64,000 nt of DNA from Toxorhynchites rutilus septentrionalis (GCF_029784135.1 NC_073746.1:286389348-286453347); one strand, 5' to 3'. Positions 1-11,560 are shown, counted from the first letter of the stretch. Made by a program: numbers and translations. The notes: generated from the letters alone by a model not told the origin.

Positions 1-215
1 ACATTAATGTTGTATTTTCAGTTCCGTTTCAAAACATACAAATAAACTTTGTTCTATGATTTGTCAATGAAAGATGAACGTAGATTCCTGTATACTCAGT
101 TTTTCAAAAAAACTCGCCTAAAAAAACCGCGTTAATTGGAAAATCCGCGTAAAAAACTGCGCTATTTGGAAAATCCGCGAAAAAACCTCGTAAAAAAACC
201 GCGTAAAAACACCTT
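1..215. repeat. Fragment of a MITE-like repeat with a short tandem array
   Basis: This stretch holds about three degenerate copies of a unit of roughly 30 bases built on the motif aattggaaaatccgcg separated by A-runs and CGCG. It ends in the self-complementary accttggt block near 210. The same units occur in reverse orientation at 48558-49303, where the block forms one end of a longer element, so this is probably the end of another copy of that family. No coding content is seen. The family name is not known to me. Confidence 0.6.
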
Positions 216-488
216 GGTGTAGTGTCAAATGAAAGGTGTCATAACGCTGACAATTTGATAATATGATGATTTTTTCTGGCTCTTTTCATTCTAGCGTTTT
301 AGTGCCATTTTACGTTTTCATTCCTTCAAAACGGAGAAGAAATATATTCGACCTGTGTGCAAAATGAGTTCTATGTTCTTTTAGATTGTGAAACATTGCG
401 AAACAAGGTAATTTAAATTGTTTATGGTATTTTCATCAAAATAAGCTATATAAATTAAATCTGTTACCTGTAATACACGGTATGTCTT
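216..488. other. Unassigned sequence left of the LTR element
   Basis: AT-rich sequence with no convincing ORF or repeat structure. It ends with the GTCTT target-site copy (484-488) of the LTR element that follows. Confidence 0.5.
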
Positions 489-663
489 TGTGCAACTTAC
501 CTCGAAGCGCTCAGCGAAAGACTGTCGAACGAAGATATGTTCGGCTCGTGTGTGCTTCAGAGCGTTGATGGTACGACGGCTCTGTACAGTTGCGCTTGCT
601 ACGGTGGATGATGGTACTAACCTTATTAAGCTCTATTCGCATTAGCGTTTCATATGCCACACA
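489..663 (-). repeat. 3' LTR of the non-autonomous element
   Basis: 175-bp repeat with TGTG/CACA ends, matching 3500-3674. The purine tract on its interior side marks it as the 3' LTR. Confidence 0.85.
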
Positions 664-1578
664 TCTTCCCCTCTCTCCAAAAAAAAGAAAGAGTTAAAAA
701 AAATATAAAAATTGAAAGTTATTGCAATTCGATAAGAATATTATCTAAAGATGAATACAATTTAGAACGGGACTCCAGAAAGCTTCTCTCACCAAGCTCT
801 AGCGAATATTGCAAAGACCTGCTATGTTACATTCATGGATGAAAATTAGCTTCAAGTAGCACTAAGCTAAAAGTAGCTTTTATTTTTTTTAATGACCGAT
901 GAGCGTTTTTGGGGGATGGATTAACCTTCTACTTGATTACTTGGTGTTTGTGCTTTTTCTTTTGACTTTTGTGAGTAAATAACAAGGAACGAAGTGAAAT
1001 GAAACAAACACTGTGACGTCCACAGTTTGTTATGCAGCAAATTATAAACAAATGAATTTCTTCCACGAGAGCACCGAATCAAAAATATGTATGCTATAAA
1101 TCACGCTAATCAATTGTTTCGTTTCAGGCTTATTAGAGATTGATGATCCATAATACATAATATTCACTGGTCAACCGAACGTACGTACTGGAAACCGCTA
1201 TAGCCTTTTTCCACGATTGGAGTCTTCCACTGCCTTGAATGCTACAAATTTACGGATTGATTTTTCGGTCATCGGGCACGTGATGCTTTTTCCAAATGAT
1301 ACACTCTATCCACCTGCGTTATTTTTCATTTTATTGCTCTGTGAAGAATCAAGTTTCCGCTTTTCAATGACGGCATATCCTCTAGAGAGTGATTGACACG
1401 GAACGATAACTGCATAATCAGAAGACTTGCCTTTGGCAAACATGTAATTCATCCAAAGAGGGGAGCTTTCGTCACCGTTATAATATGCGTTCTGATATGC
1501 AGTAGACTGGCCTAACAGCAATATATTACCTTCTGGGGCAGCATGGAATGTGGTGACCTAGAGCTTCACGAAATAATT

Positions 1579-1712
1579 TCATTTCATGAGCATACGATCG
1601 CTGCAGCCGATGACATTGGCATCATCTCGAGTATCGATGAGAAAATCTAAGGGATTTGCGGATTCGATAGTGTAGGTGGCTTTTGCTACTTCCAAATTGA
1701 TGGAATTTCAAC
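1579..1712 (-). pseudogene. Retropepsin-like remnant inside the LTR element
   Basis: The minus strand is open between two stops for about 43 codons and reads ...ESANPLDFLIDTRDDANVIG..., which resembles the active-site region of retroviral-type aspartic proteases (hydrophobic-hydrophobic-D-T-G-A...). The catalytic D-T-G is changed to D-T-R, so an active enzyme is not expected. It is the only recognisable coding relic of the 2.8-kb interior. The reading was made by hand and the family (Gypsy-like) is an inference. Confidence 0.55.
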
Positions 1713-1751
1713 GGATTATTGGTAGTGCAATAAAAACTTTTTCGTTAATTA

Positions 1752-2174
1752 TTTTTTTTATCCCATTTATTTATTTAAGGCTCACTAACATTTAAGCTGT
1801 AACAGAGCCGAATTTTTAATCGTGTACATGTCACATGGTTATCATATATCTATAATTAGCACATTACACAGTTACCATTCGCCAGTATTCCTTCTATACC
1901 ATTACATATGGTACATTCACACAGTAGCCATTTAGGCGTAAGAGTATTCTATCTGTTCTTCCATTATCCAGTTGGACCACCGGACAGCGGAGACAGTTGA
2001 ATGATCATTGTTGGGTAATTTATAGAACAGCAGCCCGATGTGTCTTGCAGAGCAGAGCAGTTGTATGGATGAATCGATCTTATTTCGACCGTTGATCGAT
2101 CTCCATCGCTGATGATTGTTGCGTGGACGTAGCTATTCTGTAACAACACAAAGATGGTCAATGAGGGTCCTGAG
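1752..2174 (-). mobile_element. 5'-truncated SINE, same family as the one at 25232-33106
   Basis: The sequence matches the body of the full SINE split at 25232-25317 and 32680-33106. It shares the block ttttagctgtaacagagcc, two copies of an acacagtagccattt segment, and a T-rich (A-rich in sense) tail at 1752. It is flanked by a perfect 14-bp duplication (1738-1751 and 2175-2188, tttttcgttaatta), which shows retroposition into the LTR element. The tRNA-like head of the full copy is missing here. Confidence 0.8.
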
Positions 2175-3499
2175 TTTTTCGTTAATTATATTGTTAATTA
2201 TATTTCCTTCGCTTTAGGATTCCACATCGAAGCGCTTTGTGGCCCGTTGTATAATTTGTTCTATTCGACTGCAGTATGTTTGTTTGTTTGCGGGTTCTGG
2301 ATGAAGGATAAATGAACGATGGAACACAGCAAATTCTGATGGAAAATATTGTTGCACCTTGGAAGCGCGTTCGCCGTACTTATGTTTTCAGAAATGATGG
2401 ATTTTATGTTGCTGGTAGACTGAAATTTCCTCTAGATTAGTCCAATTGATTTTTAGTTTAGTTTTAGTTTTTGTTATAAAACCGGCTTTGCCTTTCGCGT
2501 CGTTTCATCGTCGATCTTCATGGTCTTTCAACCAAACTTTCTGCCGTTTGCTATGGTCCGAGTCTTTCGGAAATGCTGTTGTAGAAATTAATTATTTTGA
2601 CCAGGGCCTTGGCAACACTATCCCAACCAACACAATTTGAGCGTAGACAGCATAAAGCTAGGACTCGCACATTGTTTATTGTTTGGAGTCAATATTGATG
2701 CAAATATGCTCAGGATTTGCAATGGCCTGTAGCCAATGATTACGTTGTATAGTTTTCGGATATTTGGATACCCATCCGGACGCTTTATTTTGCGATTTGC
2801 GAATAAAATACTGCAGCAGGATGTCACGAAGCACATTTTGTTTAATTTTAGGTTATGATTTCTATGTTCATGATTTTCTATGCGGGCTATAAGGCGGCCG
2901 TCGTAGCAACCCCTTGATTTTGACCTGCAATATGCAGCAGACAGTATTAGTTGTGAAACACTGGGGCACCAGCTTTCCTTTAGAAAGGCTGTATGTGGAG
3001 CTTTCGATAATTAAGGCATTTTGTTGCTAGGCAATTCAAGAATAGCATTTAGCTATTTTATAAAGTGCAAAAACAATCCACTTTTGCTGTCGTATTGCAG
3101 TGATATTAAAGCGGTATGAAACAGTTCGCTCAAACTTGCAGTTTTGCATTTTTTCAATGGCATCGTTTTGAAACAATTGCAGCAGATTTTCATTTTAGCA
3201 ACGGATTCGTTTTGTAACGATATTGGCTATTGGCAACAGATTCAGTTTTTTTTTGCATTTTCATAATGGCGTCGTTTTAAACGATTGCAGAATATTTTCA
3301 GCTTTGCATTTTCACAGAGGCGTCGTTTTGAAACGATTAAAGCGCATCTTCCAGCTTTTCACTTTCGGAATAATTGAGCGATGCGGTTGTCCCAATCCGC
3401 TTGCTATAAGCGTGGCATTTTTATTAGAAAATAAATCAGCTTGCGCATGGAGGATTCTATTCGGTTCTTTTTTTTAAAAAAAGTGGCAGGATCGCCAAA

Positions 3500-3674
3500 T
3501 GTGCAACTTACCTCGAAGCGCTCAGCGAAAGACTGTCGAACGAAGATATGTTCGGCTCGTGTGTGCTTCAGAGCGTTGATGGTACGACGGCTCTGTACAG
3601 TTGCGCTTGCTACGGTGGATGATGGTACTAACCTTATTAAGCTCTATTCGCATTAGCGTTTCATATGCCACACA
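3500..3674 (-). repeat. 5' LTR of the non-autonomous element
   Basis: Second copy of the 175-bp LTR, followed by the GTCTT duplication (3675-3679). The PBS-like TGGCG block lies just to its left, as expected for the 5' LTR of a minus-strand element. Confidence 0.85.
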
Positions 3675-3679
3675 GTCTT

Positions 3680-4630
3680 TATTTGGGAAAAGTCGGGGTG
3701 GTCTTAAACCGACCTCCAGTTTTTATATCGTGATTGTTTAACACGTTCATTCTGGCGCTTGCCATCAATGGTTAGCACAATCCTGGTTCATCTAGTGGCG
3801 CTCACTACAAGGGGAACGAATTTGATAGCAATATCAGAAATTTTGGTGAACTCTTTGTATGCTTTGTATGCATTCATATCTGTGCAAGGGCGTTTATGTT
3901 TGCGTGTTGAAGATGACTTTAACTTTAACGTTGACTTTGATCGTTGATTTGCGTGTGCATTTGTATGTGCACTTTCTTTGTATGACTCCACACACGTCGC
4001 TCTAAGGCGAAGTTCTTTCCACTCAAACATTATCTCCCTCTCACTTAAATCCTATCTCTCACTATCAAACATTATTCTTTTTTTTATTCCTCTTCGCGTA
4101 CCCATGGGTATATGCCAACATTACCATTCACGATCATATTGTGGGATTTCATCCCATTCCCGTTTTTTTATATCTGTTTTTAACGAACCGGAAGTACCAT
4201 CCTTGATTCCAAAATGACATCGGAATACGATATTTGAGTTCCGCTGGTAAGCCCATATCGTATGGGGTTTTCATATTTTTTTTAGAATTTAATACTATCA
4301 TCAGCAAACCGGAAGTTGAAATAAGATTATATTTTATATTATGGAATCTACGCCCATAAATTGTTGGTAAAACATAGAAGAAAGATTATTTGTGAAACGG
4401 AGCTATAAATAATTAAATTAATCATAAATGTTCAACAGTCCGAAACAGCAAAAAGTCAGGTGTTGCAACGACACTAAAGTATTTGACTGACAACAAGCCA
4501 CAATCTAACTATAAAATATTCTCCAACTGATGATTCTTGTTGGAATTATTCTTAAGTTTACTATAACATCGTTTAATTTTGTGTGTTTTATTCATGAAGA
4601 CGCAAAAAAAAATGTTTGTAGTGAGTCAAA
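3680..4630. other. Unassigned sequence
   Basis: No gene recognised. Short ORFs at 3759-3947 (+) and 3788-4030 (-) overlap each other and have no familiar motif. Around 4180-4320 there are two short aaccggaag echoes typical of an old dispersed repeat. Confidence 0.4.
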
Positions 4631-4965
4631 ATGTTGTTACGCCACACTAGAATGGATCGTATGCCCCTCCCTCTTGGAAAGTTGGAAGGAGTGTTGAACC
4701 ACCTTTGAAATGTTTCTCGTCCCCTAAAACCTTCGCATGCCAACTTTGGCTCCATTTGCTTCATTAGTTTTCGAGTTATGCAGAAGTCTGTCTTTCATTT
4801 GTATGGCGGGTCCCTCTTAGAGAAGGGGTAGAGTGTCTAACCACCGTAAAAACATTTATTGTGCCCTAAACCCTCCACATGCCTATTTTGGTTTTATTTG
4901 CTTGATTAATTCTGGAGTAATGCAGAAATTTGTGTTTCATTTGTATGACATTATGGCAGCATACC
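4631..4965. repeat. Dispersed repeat with internal ~100-bp tandem units
   Basis: Contains repeated blocks of the type ctccacatgcc...tttgcttgattaattctggagtaatgcagaaattTGTGTTTCATTTGTATG, cut here in the description. The same blocks recur at 18518-18916, next to an agctgaccc-type repeat. No protein is encoded. It is a fragment of a multi-copy repeat family. Confidence 0.6.
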
Positions 4966-5019
4966 TCTCTTTCTCTCACACCGAACGTCAGCTTGGAATT
5001 GAACAGAAGAAAAAACTAA

Positions 5020-5115
5020 ACGATTCCAAGTAGGGATCGAACAATGGTCGGCTGAAATGCAAGACTGTTTTACACGACTATGCTATCCACGTAGCTACTG
5101 GTGCTGTTGCATAAA
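5020..5115 (-). mobile_element. tRNA-derived SINE head
   Basis: On the minus strand an A-box-like TAGCTACGTGGATAGC is followed about 40 bases later by a B-box GTTCGATCCC, the layout of an internal RNA polymerase III promoter. There is no clean cloverleaf or 3' tail, so it is read as a SINE head and not as a functional tRNA gene. Confidence 0.5.
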
Positions 5116-6621
5116 TGCGTGATATCATTACTCCACATTATAAAATGAAGTTGGATCTTAAAACTATACGTGGAAAGTGTTTTCTAGTAGTAATAAGGGG
5201 AGCATAAACGGGAACCTGTATCCTTTTCAGTAAGGGGCTGTGTATGTGGCGAAGTATGCGAAAAGGTTTAATGTGTGCTTATTTGCAATGTGTCTCTTGT
5301 TTCGTTCTCTCATATTGCATTTATATTGTTATGGCATATCTATTATACAAATGCTGTACAGTATGGGAGGGTTGCATAATTGTTGTTATTTTAAATGTCA
5401 TTTAATGTTATGAATCAGGATGTCTAAACATGTGCATTTTCGTGTTCATTAAAGAACTAAGGGAATAATCTACTGATGGTGAGAGATCCAATATTTCATT
5501 TGAAATCCCTTCCATTTTATGGTTGTCAGAAAAACGTTGCTTCTCGCTAGTCGCTATGTTTGTATCAACTGGGTCCACTTTGACTGTATAATATTATCAA
5601 TTTTTTGCTGATCATTCAAAACGAATTCATGCAACAAACCTGGCTGTTTGTACCGTTAGTATGATCTGATAAAAGTAGAATGTAGGTTAAGAAATTTTTG
5701 ATTGTTTTCTACTATTAACTATTTTCTTTCTTATTTTTATATTCAGTTCGGTTTGACTGAACAAATGTCATATATGTATATGTCATCCATGTAGTTCGCG
5801 AATGCGATCGGTGCCATCCTCTTTGCAAACAAAAGCGTCTAACAGTAGAAATTAATGTTTCCACGCGCAGTATAAGTCGGCGAATAAAAAAAATTTCCTA
5901 AATTGGTTCAAAAGCGTGGCTAGTAGCAATAATCAGACTTTATCTCCACAAATGATTCACCATCCAGTAACCCAGAGCTCAATCCATGTAAACCGATGCG
6001 GAAAATATCAAATTGAGAAGGAAATGAATCCATTCTTACCGTTTTCTTCATCTGAGAAAACCTTATAGAAATCATGTAGAAAATTACATCGAAAATCACT
6101 CCCAACGAAAATTATTTTTCTTATTTTTTTTAAAGCATGTAACAAATGTAAAACTTGCATGGTAGGATTCTATTGCCTATAACTATTGCATTTCTATTCT
6201 TGCTGGTTTACGAGAAAATCAGGCGGCTCAAATTGCCCGGCAGGCGCGTTTTAGACACATCTCCTCTACATTTCATTTCGTAGACAATATATTTTCGTCA
6301 TCCTTTCCGTTCTTTTTTGCAACATCAGCAAATGACGCAAACATCGTTAACTCTAAGTGCTGTACAGTATGGGAGGGTTGCATTCATTAATGGAAAAACA
6401 CGTTCAGAGGCGATAGCTCGGGAAGAGACCTGTGATGTCTACATGGTTCTAAAATACTTCGATGGCACGTCACATATGGTTTTGCTAAAACATTTCCTCA
6501 ATATTTTATTAAATTCAGATAAATTTAGGCTATGCAAACAAAAATTATTAAGACAAATCAAGGAGATTGTGTAACGTTATGACTTCTCGCTGATAAATTC
6601 TGCAGTATTCGGTGGTACTTA
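5116..6621. other. Unassigned sequence with a 25-bp direct repeat
   Basis: The 25-mer gctgtacagtatgggagggt-tgcat occurs exactly at 5353-5377 and 6359-6383, bracketing about 1 kb. ORF 6317-6574 (+, 85 aa) begins just upstream of the second copy and has no recognised domain. Nothing else is identifiable. Confidence 0.4.
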
Positions 6622-6957
6622 AAGTGGCCGTACATTGTTTGTCAGGAGGCCAAATATTTGACACTTTCTGACAAATAAACTTTGGTTTGAATTCGGCACA
6701 AACACTATTTTGTTTGTCACTCTTTAATTATCAACGGTACCAAACAATGTGTAACATCGAACATGGATGAAAACTAGATTGAACTATTTGACGTAACGTA
6801 ACCATGTGCCGACTGGTTTTACGAACAGATTGGAGAAAAAGGGTATTCAATGAATGAATATTTGCTTGTCGTCTTTCGGGTCGAATATCTTTGATCAAAT
6901 TTCATCTTTCAATAAGTGTCAAATATTTGGCTTCGGTCAAACGGTGTATGAGCACCC
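6622..6957. mobile_element. MITE with TTA target duplication (PIF/Harbinger-like)
   Basis: A 336-bp segment with imperfect terminal inverted repeats of about 40 bp: the left arm runs aagtggccgtacattg...ccaaatatttgac and the right arm is its degenerate complement. It is flanked by TTA (6619-6621 and 6958-6960). A 3-bp TTA target is typical of PIF/Harbinger elements, but no transposase is present, so the superfamily is inferred. Confidence 0.65.
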
Positions 6958-6960
6958 TTA

Positions 6961-7726
6961 GACACATGCATGGGTTCTGGTCGTAGTGTAAACATTCTGC
7001 ACAACAATTGACTGATCCGGTGAGCCGATAATTGATTTACGGCCGGCGAATGCCCCTCGCATGTAGGAATGAATATTGATTAAGTGCACTGCGAGATGCG
7101 TGCAACACGTCGTGATGCATACTGCAAATGCAGCACCGTAGCGGACAGCTAATGTTTGCTTATCGTAATCACATTCGAAGCCGGTGAGCCTTTGGTAACA
7201 GCAACCCAGGAGCGCTTGGAGCCCATGCAATTATATGCCAATGGTAAAATCGATATGTTGGAATTGGGAGGGAGGTCTATTGTAAGTAGGATGTTAGCTA
7301 ACATCCGTTCAACAGCAGCTCGCGAGCGGGACATACACAACGGTGATGGGGAATACAATGACACTGGAAATTAAATGCAAACTCAAGTGTTGATTAGATT
7401 ACAAATTGGGAAAATATTCAGTAACTTTGAGTTAGTGACTAGTTTACCATGTGCTGGATCGGACTCAGTTGAGTTTTTTTTCGAGAATCTCAATGAGTGA
7501 CACATCATGACTTTGACCTTCTCGTTTTGATTTTCATTCAACAATTCAAATTTTGTACAGTACTTCTCAATTAGAATATTAGAGTTATGATAGCTCATAG
7601 CGGCCATCATGTTCCTGTAAATCACACAGTATTGAATGAGTGTTTCTTTACGAAAATTTAATAGTAATAACATTCTTTTCGGTGCAATATGCAATATGCA
7701 ATAAGACGCACATTACACAGTTAACA
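6961..7726. other. Unassigned sequence
   Basis: Several overlapping ORFs of 70-103 codons (6958-7230 -, 7149-7364 -, 7156-7374 +, 7383-7694 -) without a recognised domain. The 7000-7370 part is less AT-rich than its surroundings and could be a decayed exon or retrocopy, but I cannot name it. Confidence 0.35.
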
Positions 7727-7728
7727 TA

Positions 7729-8861
7729 TTAGGCTGTCAAAAAAGTCCTGTGGTATTTCCGCGAGGTGTCGTTGTAAGTGCGTAGTTCTAGTTGTATTCG
7801 TTGTATCGAGTCATACTATAGCTTGTTGGAAAGGTATTTTTGCGCGCTATAATATAGTCCTTGATAGTGTTTTGTTTGGTTAAGTTGTTCGTGAGTTATA
7901 GTGTCGCAAATATGGTGCAAAATAAAGAGAAAATCCGACATATTTTACAGTACTACTATGACAAAGGCAAAAATGCATCTCAAGCTGCCAATAAAATTTG
8001 TGCAGTTAATGGACCCGATACAGTTTCCATTTCCACCGCACAACGATGGTTTCAACGTTTTCGTTCTGGTGTAGAGGTCGTCGAAGATGCGCCACGCTCC
8101 GGAAGGCATGTCGTCGAAAATTGCGACAAAATCGCTGAATTAGCCGAGAAAGACCGGCATTGTAGCAGCCGTAGCATCGGCCAAGAGCTGGGGATATGTC
8201 ATCAAACCGTTATTAACCATTTGAAGAAGCTTGGATTCACAAAGAAGCTCGATGAAGCGCAAACGGTCGTGGTCGAAGCCCGCTGAAGCGGCTCAGACGG
8301 TGGCCAAGCCCTCATTACCGGCCAGGAAGGTTCTGCTGTGTGTTTGGTGGGATTGTCAAGGAATAATCTATTATGAGCTGCTTGCCTATGGCCAAACGCT
8401 CAATTCGGACCTGTACTGCCAACAACTGGACCGCTTGAAGGTAGCACTCATGAAGAAGAGGCCATCTTTGATAAACAGAGGCCGCATTGTCTTCCATCAG
8501 GACAACGCCAGGCCACACACTTCTTTGGTGACGCGCCAGAAGCTCCGGGAGCTCGGATGGGAGGTTCTTTTGCATCCGCCGTATAGTACGGACTTTGCAC
8601 CAAGTGACTACCACCTGTTTTTGTCCATGGCGAACGAGCTAGGTAGTCAGAAGTTAGCCATAAAAGAGGCCTGTGAAAATTGGCTATCCGAGTTTTTTTG
8701 CCAATAAGGAAGCGAGCTTCTATAACAGAGGTATTATGAAGTTGGCATTTCGTTGGGAACAAGTCATCGAACAAAACGGCGCATATTTGACTTAAAACAG
8801 ATGATTGTAACTAATTTTATGAACAAATGAAAACTCAAAACAGCCTTTTTTGACAGCCTAA
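7729..8861 (+). mobile_element. mariner element, internally deleted
   Basis: Terminal inverted repeats ttaggctgtcaaaaaag (left) and its complement (right) are flanked by TA (7727-7728 and 8862-8863). The element is 1133 bp, about 150 bp shorter than a typical mariner, and the transposase gene has a matching internal deletion. It is non-autonomous but could in principle still serve as a substrate, since both ends look intact. Confidence 0.9.
7912..8795 (+). pseudogene. mariner transposase pseudogene
   Basis: The start fits MVQNKEKIRHILQYYYDKG, the N-terminal helix-turn-helix region of mariner transposases, and the frame is open to about 8260. There the protein jumps from ...LKKLGFTKKLD to ...KRKRSWSKP, deleting about 48 codons that include the TGDE box with the first catalytic aspartate. 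The second aspartate (HQDNARPH) and the YSPD/YSTD-F-APSDYHLF block with the third remain. An extra T near 8695-8702 shifts the frame in FFANREAS, ending the ORF at 8705. The original stop would be at 8793-8795. In a cell it would have bound the TIRs and cut and pasted the element at TA; here it cannot be active. Confidence 0.9.
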
Positions 8862-8863
8862 TA

Positions 8864-9533
8864 TTAAGGACCGCTCACGAGTTTTCTTCGTGTTTCGCGT
8901 TCCGTCTGCTACGGATGGTTCATGAAATAAGCCGTATTTTCAACATTTGATTATCAAATTCTTTGTCTGCCAAGAATCCAGCGCTTACCGATGCCTCACC
9001 TTCGTCTCATCCACACCAAAGGAACCGATCTCATTCGTGGAATCCGAATAAATGAAGCGTATAAGTTTGCCCCAAAATGTGCGGTCTCAGGCGTATATCT
9101 TACAGGTTTCTTTGTGGTCCTTAATATGTGAGGATGGATTACAGACAGTTAAGTGATCCAATAATATCATGTAATGGCACTCACAACTATCCTAAACTGA
9201 AATCATGTTACTTAGCATTTTTGAACTACTGATTGTTTTGGGGCTACAATATGCCTAAAGTTTATGCAAACAAACCAGCAACTATTAATAAACTTGAGGC
9301 TGACACTCGAGCCATAAAATTACAAGACAAAAATTCAAAAGAGGGGTGGGTCGAAGACATGCCGATGCCGATGGTTTGCGTGGTTGTGTAAAGCCACTGA
9401 AGATGGTTCATGGAGTATTCGTTGAGATAAATTACATCAGGTAGTATGGAGTCCAATGAGAATGTCAGAATGAGAATGTTGGTCAGTTGATTCAGTAGTG
9501 GGAGATGTGACGAATGGTTGGAATAAAGACTGG
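8864..9533. other. Unassigned sequence between two transposons
   Basis: No gene recognised. ORF 9262-9456 (-, 64 aa) has no familiar motif. Confidence 0.4.
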
Positions 9534-10809
9534 ACTCGTAAAAAATGCGACACCTTTGTTTTGGGTGTTTCTTTTTATCGCGTGGGTAAAAATTAATGAA
9601 ATTTTGGGTAATACTAGTTTAGAGTGTTATGTTTATGTGTGCAGAATTTTATCGCGATCTGTCAAGTAGTTTCCGAGATGAATTCGAAACAAGAAGAGCT
9701 ACGTCAGCAAATCTTGAACACGGTGATCGATAATCTTGGTCAGTCGCCCAGATGGGTCGGCAAAAGGCTTGGAATCCACCGTTCATTCCACCGTGTACCG
9801 CGCTGTGAAGATGTTCCGGGAGACGAAGACCATCGAGCGGCGCGCTGGAAACGGTCGAAAACCGAAAACGGAATACCCAGAAGAGGCGCGGAAGATAAGG
9901 CAGTACTTTAAGAAGAACCCGAACCTTTCCACCCGAGACGTGGCCAAAAAGGTCAATTCGTCAAAGTGGTTCATCCAGCAGACAATGAAGCGGGCTGGGC
10001 TACATGTTTTAAGGTCAGGAGGGCGCCAAACCGGACTGACAAGCAAAACACGGTGACCAAATGGCGTGCGCGGAAGCTGTACCGTGAGTGGCTGGTCAAG
10101 CCAGGCTGTCTCGTCATGAACGACGAGATTCAATACATCAAGACGGACACCAAACAAATCCCCGGCTTCGAGTTTTATATCGGTACGTCCCGCATGGAGG
10201 TTCCGAAAAAGTTCCGGAAGAGAAAGACGGACAAATTCGCGAAGAAGTACCTGTTGTGGCAGGTGATCTGCGGGTGCGGACGGTACAGCAAGCCGTTCGT
10301 TACAACCGGCACCATAAACGGGCAGATTTATCGAGAGGAATGCTTGCAGAAGCGCTTGTTGTCCTTCCTCCGCTCTCGTCATAGTCCCACGCTGTTCCGG
10401 ATTTCGCTTCGTGCCATTACGCCAAGCCTGTAATGGATTGGTACGAAGCGAAGGGCGTTAATGTGGTCCCGAAGGAGGCGAACTCGCTAAATTCACCAGA
10501 ACTACGTCCGATTGAAAAGTTTTAGGCGATAATAAAGAAGAAGCTGAAGAAAAGCGGAAAAACATTCGAAATTGATGAAGCTTTAAAGAAAAACTGGGAG
10601 AAATTGTGTAAGGAAGCTGGGTCGCCCATGATTTCATGAGCAGTGTCAAGAGAAATGTACGAGTATTCAGCTTGAGGGAGGAAATTCAATAAATAAATAA
10701 TGCCAAAACATATCTAATATATAGTTATTTAATCCCTGAAGATTTGAGAAGTAACCGATTTAAACTAAATTTTTGGTGATCATTTTTGTGTGTCTCATTT
10801 TTTTCGAGT
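9534..10809 (+). mobile_element. DD37E Tc1/mariner-type element (copy 1), inactive
   Basis: Left end actcgtaaaaaatgcgacac and right end (reverse complement) actcgaaaaaaatgagacac form inverted repeats around a single transposase gene. The expected TA target duplication is not visible on the left, so the ends have drifted. It belongs with the other DD37E elements of this window (35840-37122, 40423-41717, fragments at 48190 and 54055) but has clearly different ends. Confidence 0.8.
9678..10692 (+). pseudogene. DD37E transposase pseudogene
   Basis: Starts MNSKQEELRQQILNTVIDNL with a paired helix-turn-helix region, then RRAPNRTDKQ and the catalytic CLVMNDE box, where the first aspartate of the usual DDE/DDETY motif reads N-D-E. 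The second catalytic region (DFASCHYAK) and PELRPIEKF with the final glutamate can be followed only by switching frame, at about 9765, 10015 and 10395. A stop follows EKF at 10523-10525. It is a dead cut-and-paste transposase gene. The family assignment rests on similarity to the intact copy at 35992, where the D-to-E spacing can be counted as 37 residues. Confidence 0.85.
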
Positions 10810-11076
10810 ACAATTTTTATGTTAAGCTATTCTATTGAAATATGGTGTGAATCGTATGGTTCGGCGTGTCTGACATGCCTGAAGGCATTCAATTGATTTG
10901 AAACAGTTAGTTGCCTGCAACAACGTTGCCTCAGCACCTACCATGGTTTACAGATCGTTTATAAACCAAATTCTGTCGCACACATCGCAAAAATGACCCT
11001 TCACGTTCCTGAGAAAACATTTCTCGAATTTACAGTCAGCACAATCAAAATTAGGGACTTAAAATTCCCTTTTTAA

Positions 11077-11309
11077 CCCTTTGCGGTCGTTTGTCTTCTC
11101 ACAGCCACCACAGGAAGAAATAATACTAAATACTTTGTTGAACGAAATAATAGTTTACATTTTTTCTAAACGAATTTCAATGAACTTTTTCACGAATGTA
11201 TACAAAGTTTCTATGAATAACAGGTAACGGTACTCGGTACAAAAAATATTATTAGCGTGGCAAGATAAGATGATCTCTTTCAAGGGAAATAAATTCCGAC
11301 CGCAAAGGA
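11077..11309. mobile_element. piggyBac-type MITE upstream of the LRR gene
   Basis: A 233-bp segment begins ccctttgcggtcg, ends cgaccgcaaagga and is flanked by TTAA (11073-11076 and 11310-11313), the diagnostic target duplication of piggyBac elements. It lies about 250 bp upstream of the LRR start codon, so it may have brought new sequence into that promoter region. Confidence 0.8.
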
Positions 11310-11545
11310 TTAATATACGTTTTAATATTGATTTTTGTTAATATTGTTTTGTCTCCTAAGATGTAGAAGCACACTCAAACACTTTCTTGATTCTAGAAGC
11401 GTTTTATTTCTGTCAAAATTCCATTTAAAAATATGCTTCAATCATTCTTCTGCTATCACTTTCACGCTGCGATAAGGCTAAGCATCGCGTCTGTGTGATA
11501 AGGTCATGTTTCTAGCATTGGCGCAGTGTACCATTGGCAGCATCT

Positions 11546-11551
11546 CAGTTG
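11546..11551 (+). promoter_or_regulatory. Possible arthropod initiator (TCAGTT) for the LRR gene
   Basis: TCAGTT matches the insect Inr consensus and lies 10-15 bases before the preferred start codon, which would give a very short 5' UTR. GATAAG motifs at 11471 and 11497 are possible GATA-factor sites, such as those used by fat body and blood cells. There is no TATA box at the proper distance. This is an inference from motifs only. Confidence 0.35.
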
Positions 11552-11560
11552 AGTGTAATA

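Larger units (their letters stand above)
489..3674 (-). mobile_element. Non-autonomous LTR retrotransposon (LARD/TRIM-like), complete, with 5-bp TSD
   Basis: Two near-identical 175-bp direct repeats (489-663 and 3500-3674) start TGTG and end CACA and are flanked by the 5-bp duplication GTCTT (484-488 and 3675-3679). On the minus strand a primer-binding-like TGGCGATCCTGCCA lies 2 bases inside the right LTR (about 3484-3497). A purine tract GGAGAGAGGGGAAGA (664-678) abuts the left LTR, so the element runs right to left. The 2.8-kb interior lacks full gag or pol. A retropepsin-like remnant (1579-1712) suggests it is a decayed derivative of a Gypsy-type element. A SINE is nested inside at 1752-2174. 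Size (3186 bp), TSD, PBS and PPT together make the boundaries firm; the family is unknown. Confidence 0.85.

Noticed and set aside
1..215. CRISPR-like array of short repeats
   Set aside because: Eukaryotic context, irregular spacing, no distinct spacers; the units match a MITE end.
489..3674. Plus-strand orientation of the LTR element
   Set aside because: The purine tract abuts the left LTR and the PBS-like block abuts the right LTR only when read on the minus strand.
7156..7374. Short host gene
   Set aside because: No homology recognised, and the opposite strand is equally open; left unassigned.
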